Shown here piece after piece: positions 8,079 to 15,896 of a stretch of DNA of 34,108 nt (position 1 is the first letter of the stretch; each line of letters starts with the position of its first letter). A program made the position numbers and the translations under genes. The DNA is from CAIUVD01 sp044338255. Lineage in GTDB: Bacteria; Planctomycetota; UBA11346. The stretch spans positions 1-34,108 of the forward strand of contig JBIILZ010000034.1 of NCBI GenBank assembly GCA_044338255.1, in the 5' to 3' direction. Under the pieces are notes generated by a model. That model was not told the origin of the DNA. It was given only the letters and a program-made list of their open reading frames with translations, and searched no databases.

Positions 8079-8903
8079 GTGGCTGATGCCAGCGATCGTC
8101 GACGCAGTCTCGATCTGCGTCACGACAAGATGGCGCAGCTCGGGGAGCTGACCGTGGGCATCGCCCACGAACTCAATAATTCGATCGGTTATATCGGCTC
8201 CAATCTCGGCAGTCTGCGGCGGTACAGCCAGGCCCTGGTGCGGCTCGTCGAACGCGTCGAGCCACACCTCGCGCCGGAGCACCGCGCCCGCTGGCAGGGC
8301 GAGCTGGCCGCCGCCCAATGGCAGTTCATCGCCTCCGACCTCGACAATCTGCTCAGCGAGACGCAGGCCGGCGCCGATCATCTCAAACACGTCGTCTCCG
8401 ATCTCAAGATCCTCGCCCGGGCTTCACCGAGCACCGAGGGCGCCAGCGTCGATGCCTGCGTCGCCAGCGCGCTCACCGTGCTCACCCATCAGGTCAAGCA
8501 TCGCTGCGTGGTCGAGCGTCACCTCGCTGCACCGCGGGCGCTGGTGATGGTCCGCAGCCAGGTCATCCAGCTGATCATCAATCTCGTGCTCAATGCCGTA
8601 CAGGCCCTGCCTAGCAGCGGCGGCACGATCAGCGTCCTGACTTTTGATGATGGGCGCACCGTGACTCTGCAGGTCAGCGATTCTGGTCCCGGTATCCATG
8701 AATCGGTGCGCGAGCATCTCTTCGAACCCTATGTCACGACCAAGGCCACCGGCACCGGCGTGGGCCTGGCCCTCTGCCAGCAGATCGCCGCCCTCCATGG
8801 CGGATCGATCGCTGCCGGACAGTGCACGGAATTGGGCGGCGCGTGCTTCACGGTGTTGCTGATCGGCGCCAATGATCGACGCAGCGAGACTCAGGGGGCA
8901 TGA
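8079..8903 (+). CDS. Sensor-less cytoplasmic histidine kinase
   Basis: A 274-residue HisKA-HATPase_c protein with no membrane span and no sensor domain. The H-box is GELTVGIAHELNNSIGYI (phosphorylated His30); then the N-box INLVLNAVQAL (around 167-177), the G1 box DSGPGI (201-206), the F region LFEPYVTTK, and the G2 box GTGVGLAL (235-242). Start is GTG at 8079 with an excellent AGGAGG upstream (spacing about 6 nt). Its stop overlaps the next gene's ATG (ATGA at 8900-8903). The input signal must come from another protein, plausibly the REC-PAS protein encoded next to it, but this is inference. Confidence 0.93.
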   Translation: MADASDRRRSLDLRHDKMAQLGELTVGIAHELNNSIGYIGSNLGSLRRYSQALVRLVERVEPHLAPEHRARWQGELAAAQWQFIASDLDNLLSETQAGADHLKHVVSDLKILARASPSTEGASVDACVASALTVLTHQVKHRCVVERHLAAPRALVMVRSQVIQLIINLVLNAVQALPSSGGTISVLTFDDGRTVTLQVSDSGPGIHESVREHLFEPYVTTKATGTGVGLALCQQIAALHGGSIAAGQCTELGGACFTVLLIGANDRRSETQGA

Positions 8904-9790
8904 ACAAGGACGGCCACGGTGCGCAGCTCCTGCGCCATCGCTGGCATGATCAGCCGGCGCGGATCCTGCTCGTCGATGATGAGCCGCCGATCCTCGCCAG
9001 TCTACGCCGACTGCTGGCCTTCGAACCCTATGAGGTGCTGACCACCGAAGTCGGGGCGCAGGCCCTGGAAGTGCTGGCTGCCGGCAACATCGCGGTGGTC
9101 CTCAGCGATCAGCACATGCCGGGCATGGAAGGTGTCGAGCTGCTGCGACGGGCGCGCGATCTGGCGCCCGACACCAGTCGCATCCTCTTCAGCGGCCACA
9201 TCGACATCGATCTGCTGCGCGCCGCCGTCAATGGCGGCGAAGTCTACCGCTTCGTGACCAAGCCCTGGGACAACGACGAGGTCCTCGCCGCCGTCCGCCA
9301 GGGCGTCGAGCGTTGGCAACTGCTGCGGCAGAATCGCCTGCTGCGCGAACACACCGAGATCCAGAACGATCAGCTACGCCGCTTCAACCGTTCGCTCGAA
9401 GACCTGGTGACGGCGCGGACCTCCGATCTTGATCGGCGCACGCACGATCTCGATCAGCGCAACCGTGCTCTGGTGCTCAGCCAGGAAGTGCTCGATCGCC
9501 TGCCGGTGGCGGTGCTCGGACTCGATCCCGATGGCATCGTGGCTTTGGCCAATCGTTTGGCGACGGCGGCGTTCCCGGGTTGCGTGCTGGGCGAAAGACC
9601 CTTGCTGCCGGAGCCTTTGCGGGCCATGGTGACGGTCTGCATGAGCGGTGGAAATCTCAGTTCGCGATCGGTCGACACTGCCTTGGGGGCTTTGCGCTGC
9701 GAGGCCCAGGCGCTCAGCGATGCAGAGCGCATGCGTGGCATGGTCATCACCGGAACCCCCATTATTAGCGATTTAGGGATCGATCTATGA
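8900..9790 (+). CDS. Response regulator, REC plus coiled linker plus PAS-like domain
   Basis: A 296-residue protein. An N-terminal receiver domain spans about 20-140: acidic pair Asp26/Asp27, phospho-acceptor Asp70 in VVLSDQHMPGMEG, and Lys111 in VTKPWDNDE. A coiled-coil linker follows (about 145-185), then a PAS-like domain (about 190-290) containing VLDRLPVAVLGLDPDGIVALANRL. There is no DNA-binding or HD-GYP output, although the receiver is of the NGG...TKPW type seen in RpfG-like regulators. It sits between two kinase genes with ATGA overlaps on both sides, which suggests a phosphorelay intermediate or a sensing partner for the sensor-less kinase. Confidence 0.9.
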   Translation: MNKDGHGAQLLRHRWHDQPARILLVDDEPPILASLRRLLAFEPYEVLTTEVGAQALEVLAAGNIAVVLSDQHMPGMEGVELLRRARDLAPDTSRILFSGHIDIDLLRAAVNGGEVYRFVTKPWDNDEVLAAVRQGVERWQLLRQNRLLREHTEIQNDQLRRFNRSLEDLVTARTSDLDRRTHDLDQRNRALVLSQEVLDRLPVAVLGLDPDGIVALANRLATAAFPGCVLGERPLLPEPLRAMVTVCMSGGNLSSRSVDTALGALRCEAQALSDAERMRGMVITGTPIISDLGIDL

Positions 9791-11418
9791 ACCTCGAGCT
9801 ACCCGCCGTCACCCAGGCTGGTGGACCCGGGGCCCTGACCATTCTTCTACTCGATGATGAGGCCCACGTGCGCAGTTCGCTGGCGCGTCTGGATCTGGGC
9901 GCGGCGATGCGCCTGCATGGAGTGGGCACGGCGGCCGAGGCCGAGGCTCTGCTGCAGCGCTGCCAGGTCGATGTCGCGCTGGTCGATCAGCACCTTGGCC
10001 CCGGCGATCCAGAAGGCCTCGAGTGGTTGCGGCGCCTGCATGCCACCGATCCGGATTGCTTTCGGGTGATCTTCACCGGTGCGGCGGATCTCGATTTCGC
10101 GGTGCGCGCCATCAACGGCGGGGTGATCGACGCCTTTCTGACCAAGCCGTGGAGCGACGAGCAGGTGGTCGCGCTAGTCCATCAAGGGGCGGAGGTCGCC
10201 TTGCTCCGCCGGCACAATCGGGCCTTGCTTCAGGAGCTCAGCGAGCGCAACACCGATCTGCTGACCTTCAATAATACCCTCGAGCGCACTGTAGCTGAAC
10301 GCACCACCAACCTGCGTGCCGCCAACGAACGCCTGCAGCAGCAGCAGCAGGCCCTGGTGCGCCTCGAGACGCATGGCGTGGTCAGCCATCTGGCGCACGG
10401 CATGGCCCATGAATTGAACAATCCGCTGGCGGTGATCATGGGTTATGCCCAACGTCTGCGGCGCGGCCTGCCGAATACAGGGAATGACACTGCCACACGC
10501 CTCGATGTGATCCTCGAAGAGGTCAACCAATGCCGTGAGCTGGTCGATCAGCTGAGGCGCATGGCGGCGCCCCTGGAAGAGGACACGGTGCCCCTGCGGC
10601 CCGACGAGATCCTCGAGGAGGTCATGCGTCTCGCTCGCGAATCCGGACGACCGACGCTGCCGCTGAGCAAGCGCGGCTACATTCCCGAAGTCATCGCCGC
10701 CCCTGCGGCCTTGCGCCGGGTGTTCGCCGAGATCGTGGCCAATGCCGTGGTCGCGGGGGCCACCAGCCTGATCTTGTCCGGCGAGGTCGTCTACGAGCGG
10801 GCCTATCTGCACCTTGCCAACGACGGTGCGACCCCCGACGACGATGTCATCGCCCATGCCACCAAGCCGTTCTTCACCACCCATGCCGCTGGCGGTGCGC
10901 GCGGGCTGGGCCTGGCCGTAGCCATGGGTCTGCTGCGCGATCAGGAGGGCCATATCGAGCTCAGCGCCGGGGTCGGTGGAGGGGCGATGGTGACCATTCA
11001 ATTGCCGGCGAAGATCGGCTCCGGCCCGGTGCTGGCGATGCATGCGGTGCAGGGCAGCGGCTCATTCTCGGCGATCGAGGGCCTCGTGCTGGTGGTCGAT
11101 GACGACGTCCTCGTCGGCGAGCTACTGGCGGACGTGCTGCATGACCTGGGACTGCGTACGATCCTGGCGCGGACCTGCGCCGAGGCGCGTATGGCGGCCT
11201 CGGCGAAGCACCTGGTGGCGGTGCTCGCCGACCTCAACCTGCCCGATGGCACCGGCTCCATCCTGCTCAACGAGTTGCTGCCGGCATTGAAGCTGAAAAA
11301 TCGCGGTGCTCTGATCACCGGCGCGGAAAAACCCGATGTTCCCTATCCGGTGCTGTCCAAGCCGTTCCGGCTCGATCAGGTGGCGGCCCTGATGCGCTCG
11401 CTACTGACGCCGGACTGA
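9787..11418 (+). CDS. Hybrid histidine kinase, REC-HisKA-HATPase-REC
   Basis: A 543-residue cytoplasmic hybrid kinase. Receiver 1 (about 17-135) has Asp23/Asp24, phospho-acceptor Asp67 and Lys120, and resembles the receiver of the preceding gene (NGG...F.TKPW), as if duplicated. A coiled linker (about 145-200) precedes HisKA with His208 in LAHGMAHELNNPLAVI, then HATPase_c with the N-box near Asn319, ATKPFFTTH, and the G2 box RGLGLAVAMG. Receiver 2 (about 431-540) has Asp438/Asp439, phospho-acceptor Asp482 in LADLNLPDGTG, and Lys525. It has no sensor domain or membrane span. Its start overlaps the previous stop (ATGA). It is the last gene of the operon; a palindromic hairpin follows. Confidence 0.93.
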   Translation: MNLELPAVTQAGGPGALTILLLDDEAHVRSSLARLDLGAAMRLHGVGTAAEAEALLQRCQVDVALVDQHLGPGDPEGLEWLRRLHATDPDCFRVIFTGAADLDFAVRAINGGVIDAFLTKPWSDEQVVALVHQGAEVALLRRHNRALLQELSERNTDLLTFNNTLERTVAERTTNLRAANERLQQQQQALVRLETHGVVSHLAHGMAHELNNPLAVIMGYAQRLRRGLPNTGNDTATRLDVILEEVNQCRELVDQLRRMAAPLEEDTVPLRPDEILEEVMRLARESGRPTLPLSKRGYIPEVIAAPAALRRVFAEIVANAVVAGATSLILSGEVVYERAYLHLANDGATPDDDVIAHATKPFFTTHAAGGARGLGLAVAMGLLRDQEGHIELSAGVGGGAMVTIQLPAKIGSGPVLAMHAVQGSGSFSAIEGLVLVVDDDVLVGELLADVLHDLGLRTILARTCAEARMAASAKHLVAVLADLNLPDGTGSILLNELLPALKLKNRGALITGAEKPDVPYPVLSKPFRLDQVAALMRSLLTPD

Positions 11419-11428
11419 GCTCTCGCCT

Positions 11429-11462
11429 GCTCGCCTGCTAGCTAGCTAGCTAGCTGGCAAGC
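11429..11462. terminator. Symmetric CTAG-repeat hairpin between convergent genes
   Basis: Two 17-nt arms meet with no loop and pair with two mismatches. The core is TAGC repeated four times. The hairpin lies between the hybrid kinase stop (11418) and the L,D-transpeptidase stop (11479), the expected place for a bidirectional terminator. No U-tract follows on either side, so intrinsic termination is uncertain. Confidence 0.55.
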
Positions 11463-11478
11463 CTGCGTGTCTACTCGC

Positions 11479-12498
11479 TTACTCGGTGATCTCGACGGCG
11501 ATCGGACTGCGGTCGGGGTGGGTCAAGGTCTGGTAGAGCTCTTCGGCCTTGTCGTTCTGTAGGCGGATGCAGCCGTTGGAAACCTGCGCGCCCCACCTCG
11601 CGTCGGCGCCGGTGTAACCGTGGATGCCGATGCCTGAGCGGCCCAGTTCCTTGCTATCGAAAGCCAGCCAGATCGGTCCCAGGAGGTGGTCGGGCTGGCC
11701 GAAGGGGATGACCTGATGGGTGATGGGATGCGTCCAATCCGGATGCCAGACGCGGTTGGTGACGTGCGTACGCCCGACCGGGGTCGGTGAGGTGGCGGCG
11801 CCGTGGCTGCAGATATAGCGACGAGCGAACATCCCTCCGACGTAGTTGTCGAGGTAGTAGTCGCCTTTGTCGATATGGATGAAGAAACCGCGCTTTTCCG
11901 GATCGGTCTGGCCTGCGAGGCGGAGGATCTTGAAGGTGTCGCCGATGCGCAGCTTGGCATCGTTGACGTCGCGTCCGCGGAAGCGATTGAGCAGTTCCCG
12001 GCTGATGCCGTAGCGCTTGGCGATGGCTTCGGGGCTCTCGCCGCTGGCGACGGTGTGGCTGCCGAACTGGCCATCATCGGCGAAGGTCGTCTTGGAGAAG
12101 AACAGCGCATCGCCGAGCGGCGTCAGGCGCTCATTGAGAAGCTGGTCCTCGCGCTCGCGCACTCCCGGACGATTGTACATCGCGCGTAGGGCCTTGCTGT
12201 AGAGTCGACTCATCTCCGGGGCCTTGGCCGAGCTCGCGGGATTGGCGCCAGCCTGGTTCCACAGCGCATCGCCGGCATCGATGGCCTGCTGGGCCTCGGC
12301 GGGCAGCGCCGCCTGCGGCTGCAGGACCGGCGACGAGCCGCCGGCCGTGGCCGCCGGGGCCAAGCCCGAGGTCGTGCCAGGAGCCAGGAGCGAGGGGGTG
12401 GTCTCATCGACGGGGGCCGAGTCGAGATGATGGCGGTAGGCATACCAGCCACCGAAGCCGAGCGCGGCGATGACCAGGAGGAGGAGGACGGTCTTCAT
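11479..12498 (-). CDS. L,D-transpeptidase (YkuD) with LysM domain
   Basis: Makes 3-3 cross-links in peptidoglycan, or attaches proteins to it, in the periplasm. The N-terminus MKTVLLLLVIAALGFGGWYAY is a signal peptide or single membrane anchor. An Ala/Pro-rich stretch follows, then a LysM domain (HTVASGESPEAIAKRYGIS ... LRIGDTFKIL), then YkuD with the catalytic motif HGYTG ... SNGCIRL (His293, Cys310 of 339). Start at 12498 is chosen because it begins the signal sequence; the frame is open to 12669, overlapping the divergent porin gene, which is implausible. The upstream SD is weak. The family is certain; the exact substrate is not. Confidence 0.94.
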   Translation of the reverse strand: MKTVLLLLVIAALGFGGWYAYRHHLDSAPVDETTPSLLAPGTTSGLAPAATAGGSSPVLQPQAALPAEAQQAIDAGDALWNQAGANPASSAKAPEMSRLYSKALRAMYNRPGVREREDQLLNERLTPLGDALFFSKTTFADDGQFGSHTVASGESPEAIAKRYGISRELLNRFRGRDVNDAKLRIGDTFKILRLAGQTDPEKRGFFIHIDKGDYYLDNYVGGMFARRYICSHGAATSPTPVGRTHVTNRVWHPDWTHPITHQVIPFGQPDHLLGPIWLAFDSKELGRSGIGIHGYTGADARWGAQVSNGCIRLQNDKAEELYQTLTHPDRSPIAVEITE

Positions 12499-12638
12499 GG
12501 ATCGCGGATGCTGACAATCAGGAGAGCCCGCGCAACGCGCCAGACGAGGCGGGCTTTCAGTCACCCGGGGATTCCGGTGAGTGCGCGTGGTTGCGCTCCC
12601 GCCTGCCCCCGTAGCGTGCAACATCCTCGGAATTCCCC

Positions 12639-14033
12639 ATGCGCCGTACGTCTGTCCTGGTTTCCTCACTTGTCGCCCTCATCAGCGGCGCCGTCGGCCT
12701 GCAGGCCGTGGAGGCCGGCGCTGAATTGCCTGCCGAACAGATGCCGGGCTCGAAGTTCACCGTCGGGCAGCAGCGTCAGGTGGTGATCCGCGGCCTGCTC
12801 GATTTCGACGTGGTCAATCGCGGACGCTATCTCACCGGCAATGCCGATGAGAGCGATCATGACGGAAACGGTAATATCCGCGCAGAATTCGGCACCAGCG
12901 TCAAGCTCGACGAACGCGTCAAGGTCAATATCACCCTCGCCTATGAGGCGCGTTCGGGTGACAACACCGCCGACAGCAAAGACGTCAACGATCGCAGCGG
13001 ATTCGCGGTGGTCGACGATGCCTACGTCGAATTCAAGGAATTCCTCGGTTTCGAATCGGTGGGCGTCCTCGTCGGGCGCATGCCGGTGAGCTGGAATCTC
13101 CGCGAAGACAACGGCGCCTTCCTCTATGACAGCGCCGCCAACCACCCCCGGGTGACCAGCTGGGACGGTGGCCGGGCGACCTGGAATGCTATCGATGCCG
13201 TCGACATCACGCCCTTCGGCTATTCCCTGCCGGGGGCCAATACCCTGGCCGGCGTCGGGGTCGACTGGAAGCCCGCCAAATCGGGCGACAGCCGGACGTT
13301 TATTACCGGCATGGTCAGTTATGAACGCAAGCCGCCGACGCGGGAAGTGTCGCCGACGTTCAGCCGGAACTCGACCATCGTGCTCGTTGATGGTGTGCCT
13401 GGCGACAAGTTGCTGACCTATAGCGGTGGCTTCGACTTCCTCTTGGGCGACGTCGATTTCTACGGCGAATTCGCGATGCAGAACGGCGATTACACCAGCG
13501 ACATCAAGTACAGCGGCTATGGTGGCTACGCCGGCTTCGACTGGCACCTCTACCCGGCACAGGCCCTGGTGGTGGGCGCGGAATTCAAAGCCTTGAGCGG
13601 CAACAAGGGTAATCCGCTGGTAAATGGCGGAGAATACAGCGCCTTCGTGAACAATTGGGAAGGTGTCAGCGACACCCTGATCGTCGAAAACGAGCAGTAT
13701 GGCGAGCTCTCGAATCTGTTGACCGGCACCAATGCCTTGGGCCTGCAGGCGACCAAGCTCAAGGCCGGGGTCGCCTTCGACGATCGCAACAAGGTGCGCC
13801 TCAATCTCATCTACGGTTATTACCGCACCGCCCAATCGACGCCGAATGACGGCCGCAGCTTCGGCCAAGAAGCCGATCTGAGCCTGGCCTGGCAGTACAC
13901 CTACAACACCACGATCAAACTCTTCGGCGGCGGCTTCATGCCCGGTGGCGCTTATCGCGCAGTCGCCCCCGGGGCGAATCCCAGCACCGATCTGATCTAC
14001 TGCATGGGCCTCAGCCTAGCGGTGATCTTCTAA
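12639..14033 (+). CDS. Outer-membrane beta-barrel porin-like protein
   Basis: A 464-residue protein with a Sec signal peptide (MRRTSVLVSSLVALISGAVGLQAVEA, cleavage near 26). Alternating aromatic/polar beta strands follow to the end, which is Leu-Ala-Val-Ile-Phe; a terminal Phe is the usual BAM recognition residue. Strand-like pairs such as DFYGEFAMQNGDYTS and VRLNLIYGYYRTAQ fit an alginate-export-like or general porin fold, but the specific family and substrate are not recognisable. The SD is weak. It is divergent from the L,D-transpeptidase gene, with 140 bp between the starts. Confidence 0.85.
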   Translation: MRRTSVLVSSLVALISGAVGLQAVEAGAELPAEQMPGSKFTVGQQRQVVIRGLLDFDVVNRGRYLTGNADESDHDGNGNIRAEFGTSVKLDERVKVNITLAYEARSGDNTADSKDVNDRSGFAVVDDAYVEFKEFLGFESVGVLVGRMPVSWNLREDNGAFLYDSAANHPRVTSWDGGRATWNAIDAVDITPFGYSLPGANTLAGVGVDWKPAKSGDSRTFITGMVSYERKPPTREVSPTFSRNSTIVLVDGVPGDKLLTYSGGFDFLLGDVDFYGEFAMQNGDYTSDIKYSGYGGYAGFDWHLYPAQALVVGAEFKALSGNKGNPLVNGGEYSAFVNNWEGVSDTLIVENEQYGELSNLLTGTNALGLQATKLKAGVAFDDRNKVRLNLIYGYYRTAQSTPNDGRSFGQEADLSLAWQYTYNTTIKLFGGGFMPGGAYRAVAPGANPSTDLIYCMGLSLAVIF

Positions 14034-14049
14034 TCAGCAGCGAGGCTGG

Positions 14050-14083
14050 CAGCCTTGCTGGCCTATCTCCGACAGGCTCCTAG
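14050..14083. repeat. Solo right-end copy of the MITE-like element
   Basis: These 34 nt are identical to 14214-14247, the right end of the neighbouring palindromic element, in the same orientation and 164 nt away. Placed against the element's left end it forms a 44-nt near-perfect palindrome (14060-14103, one mismatched pair, centre CCTAGG). It is probably the remnant of a second copy whose remainder is lost. Confidence 0.85.
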
Positions 14084-14247
14084 GAGTCTGTCGGAGATAG
14101 GCCGACGAGGATGGCGAAGGTATCGTGCGGCAGATCCAAGGCGGCAAGACGGGCGGATAGCGGGAGCTATCTGACCGTTTTGCCAACGCCGGAGCTGCCG
14201 TACGAGACCGAGTCAGCCTTGCTGGCCTATCTCCGACAGGCTCCTAG
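14080..14247. mobile_element. MITE-like fold-back element
   Basis: A 168-bp element with 24-bp terminal inverted repeats (14080-14103 and 14224-14247, one mismatch). Two further inverted pairs share the same centre near 14163.5. One is 14119-14133 with 14195-14209 (two differences). The other is a 19-bp stem, 14143-14161 with 14166-14184, with a GGGA loop. The whole element is therefore one imperfect palindrome with no coding capacity. This is the build of a miniature inverted-repeat element mobilised by a transposase elsewhere. Ends of the form TAGGAG(C/T)CTGTCGGA remind me of insertion-sequence termini, but I cannot name the family. Confidence 0.75.
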
Positions 14248-15137
14248 TTGCGCAAGAGCTTGCGGGCATGGTTAGCGGCGTGCTGAAGATTGGTGCTACG
14301 CAAGATGTTGGCGCGCGGCTCAAGGTTCAGCTGATGGCTGACACGGCCGCCAATCAGGAGCGTGGCGCCAAGCTGCGCCAATTCATCGGCAAAACGCATG
14401 AGCGATTGATGCAGGACCCCGAGGCTGTCGGGGCTGCATACCGAGAGCCAGACGATCTGCGGTCGATAGCGCATAGCAGCCTCGTGGAGCGCCGCCAAGG
14501 GCGTATTGGGCCCCAGATTGCGGGTACGGAAACCGCAGGTCTCGAAGGTCATCGCCGCCATCAGCGTGGGTATCAGGTAAGGATCGCCAGCCGGGGCGCC
14601 GCCCAGCGCGATCGGCGCCAGTTCATTGGCTTCGGGCAGATACGAGCGCAGATAATTGAGCGCATTCAGGCAGGTATCGGTGGCGAGATGTTCGGTGGCA
14701 ATGTCGGCATCGAGCTGGCCATGGTCGGAGAGCGTGCCGATGCGGATGAGCGCTTCGCGTATCGGGCCATCGCAGAGTTCGGTGATCGGCGTGCCCGAGA
14801 CATAGGCGGTCATCAGGAGGGTGCGCGTGCCGACCGCATCGCCGCTGACCAGCGTCTGGTGAAGACGCTCGGCGAGGCTTTCTGGCACTTCTTGGGTGAT
14901 CGCGGGCAAGCCCAGGGGTTGCGAGTCGACGATCTGGTGATGGCGCTCGCGAATGAAGCGTACTGCTTCGGCAAGGGTCACCCGCCGGTGACCGCCGGTG
15001 GTGCGGATGGCCTGGATCTGCCCGCCATCGATCCAGCGCTTGAGCGAGGATTCGCTGGCGCCGATGACGCGTGCGAGCTGCTTCGGGGACAAGATCTGGG
15101 TCAGGGATCCGGGTTGGACTTCAGTAGGCGGCTGCAT
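14244..15137 (-). CDS. MerR/LitR-CarH-type regulator with degenerate B12 domain
   Basis: A 297-residue transcription regulator. Winged-helix MerR-type HTH at about 15-55 (LSPKQLARVIGASESSLKRW ... TTGGHRRV), a four-helix cap at about 85-170, and a B12-binding Rossmann-like domain at about 175-290 (NLGPNTPLAALHEA). In light-sensing CarH/LitR, adenosylcobalamin is held by W-x9-EH in the cap and by the His of D/E-x-H-x2-G. Here Glu149-His150 remain, but the Trp position is His139 and the D-x-H-x2-G segment reads Asp185-Pro-Tyr187-Leu-Ile-Pro190. Cobalamin binding is therefore doubtful, as reported for class II LitR. It is divergent from a peroxidase and lipid-modification operon, its likely target. 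Its last codon and stop lie in the end of a MITE-like element. Confidence 0.88.
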   Translation of the reverse strand: MQPPTEVQPGSLTQILSPKQLARVIGASESSLKRWIDGGQIQAIRTTGGHRRVTLAEAVRFIRERHHQIVDSQPLGLPAITQEVPESLAERLHQTLVSGDAVGTRTLLMTAYVSGTPITELCDGPIREALIRIGTLSDHGQLDADIATEHLATDTCLNALNYLRSYLPEANELAPIALGGAPAGDPYLIPTLMAAMTFETCGFRTRNLGPNTPLAALHEAAMRYRPQIVWLSVCSPDSLGVLHQSLMRFADELAQLGATLLIGGRVSHQLNLEPRANILRSTNLQHAANHARKLLRN

Positions 15138-15149
15138 AAACGGAAATAT

Positions 15150-15165
15150 CGTTCATTTCGTTCAT
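15150..15165. promoter_or_regulatory. CGTTCAT direct repeat, candidate operator
   Basis: CGTTCAT occurs twice with a 9-bp period just upstream of the LitR-like gene. On the minus strand the repeats lie in a 17-bp spacer between TTGAGC and TATTTC, a possible sigma-70-like promoter for that gene. Autoregulation is inferred from position only. Confidence 0.4.
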
Positions 15166-15196
15166 GCTCAAGATGATTTTTGAAAATAACGCTCTT

Positions 15197-15216
15197 AAGT
15201 CCTTATTTCAGGACTT
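15197..15216. promoter_or_regulatory. AAGTCCT-N6-AGGACTT inverted repeat, candidate operator
   Basis: Perfect 7-bp arms flank TATTTC in the AT-rich spacer between the divergent LitR-like and peroxidase genes. The central TATTTC could be a -10 element for the peroxidase operon, with TTGAAA at 15180-15185, in which case a protein bound here would block it. Confidence 0.4.
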
Positions 15217-15264
15217 GACATGAATGAATTGGATGAGTCAGTAGCTGCTCTAGGAGATACTCTG

Positions 15265-15885
15265 ATGACTCACGCGGTCTTTATCGTTGGTCTTGCGGTC
15301 CTCGTGGCGGTGGTCGTTACCGCCTGTCGCGCGTCAGCAGCCGAGGTTCCCGCGACGGGGGCCAAGAGTCCCCTCGAATTCACCCTGAAAGCCAATGACG
15401 GCAGTGATTTCCCGTTGTCGAAACTGAGCGGCAAGGTGGTTCTGCTGGTGAATACCGCCTCGAAGTGCGGGTACACCAAGCAATACGCCGGGCTGCAGAA
15501 GCTTTTCCTGACCTATGGCGAGCGCGGACTGGTGGTGGTTGGCATCCCGTCCAATGATTTCCTCAGTCAGGAGCCGGGCACCGACAGCGACATCAAGGAT
15601 TTCTGTCAGCGCAACTTCGGCGTCACCTTTCCGCTGATGGCGAAAGTTCCGGTTAAGGGCGATGCCCAAGCCCCGCTCTACCGCTATCTCACGGTCGAAA
15701 GCCCTTTTCCCGGCAAGATCTCGTGGAATTTCAACAAATTCCTGATCGGTCGCGATGGCCAGCTGCTCGGTCGGTATGGTTCGAACACGGCGCCGGATGA
15801 CGAGGGCTTGAAAAAGGCGCTCGAAGCCGCTTTGGCGGCACAAGTGCCTGCTCCCTCAGCACCTGCAGTCGAAGCAGCAAAATAA
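15265..15885 (+). CDS. Glutathione peroxidase-like thiol peroxidase, predicted lipoprotein
   Basis: Reduces hydroperoxides, including lipid peroxides, probably with thioredoxin since it is a Cys-type enzyme. Motifs: NTASKCGYT with peroxidatic Cys68, GIPSNDFLSQEPG, an IKDFCQRNFG Cys that may be the resolving residue, and WNFNKFLI with the catalytic Trp/Asn. The N-terminus is hydrophobic and ends VVVTAC (Cys21), a plausible lipobox; Ser-Ala-Ala cleavage is the alternative. I chose the ATG at 15265 because AGGAG sits 8 nt before it and it begins the signal peptide; an upstream in-frame ATG exists at 15220. The following gene starts 39 nt later on the same strand, so it probably heads the lipid operon. 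Confidence 0.9.
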   Translation: MTHAVFIVGLAVLVAVVVTACRASAAEVPATGAKSPLEFTLKANDGSDFPLSKLSGKVVLLVNTASKCGYTKQYAGLQKLFLTYGERGLVVVGIPSNDFLSQEPGTDSDIKDFCQRNFGVTFPLMAKVPVKGDAQAPLYRYLTVESPFPGKISWNFNKFLIGRDGQLLGRYGSNTAPDDEGLKKALEAALAAQVPAPSAPAVEAAK

Positions 15886-15896
15886 GATGGAAACCA

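Noticed and set aside
12499..12669. N-terminal extension of the L,D-transpeptidase to 12669
   Set aside because: It would overlap the divergent porin start and precede a clear signal peptide; the extra residues look like translated leader sequence.
14034..14243. Intact insertion sequence between porin and regulator
   Set aside because: There is no transposase frame; the 168-bp core is entirely palindromic, so only a non-autonomous element is supported.
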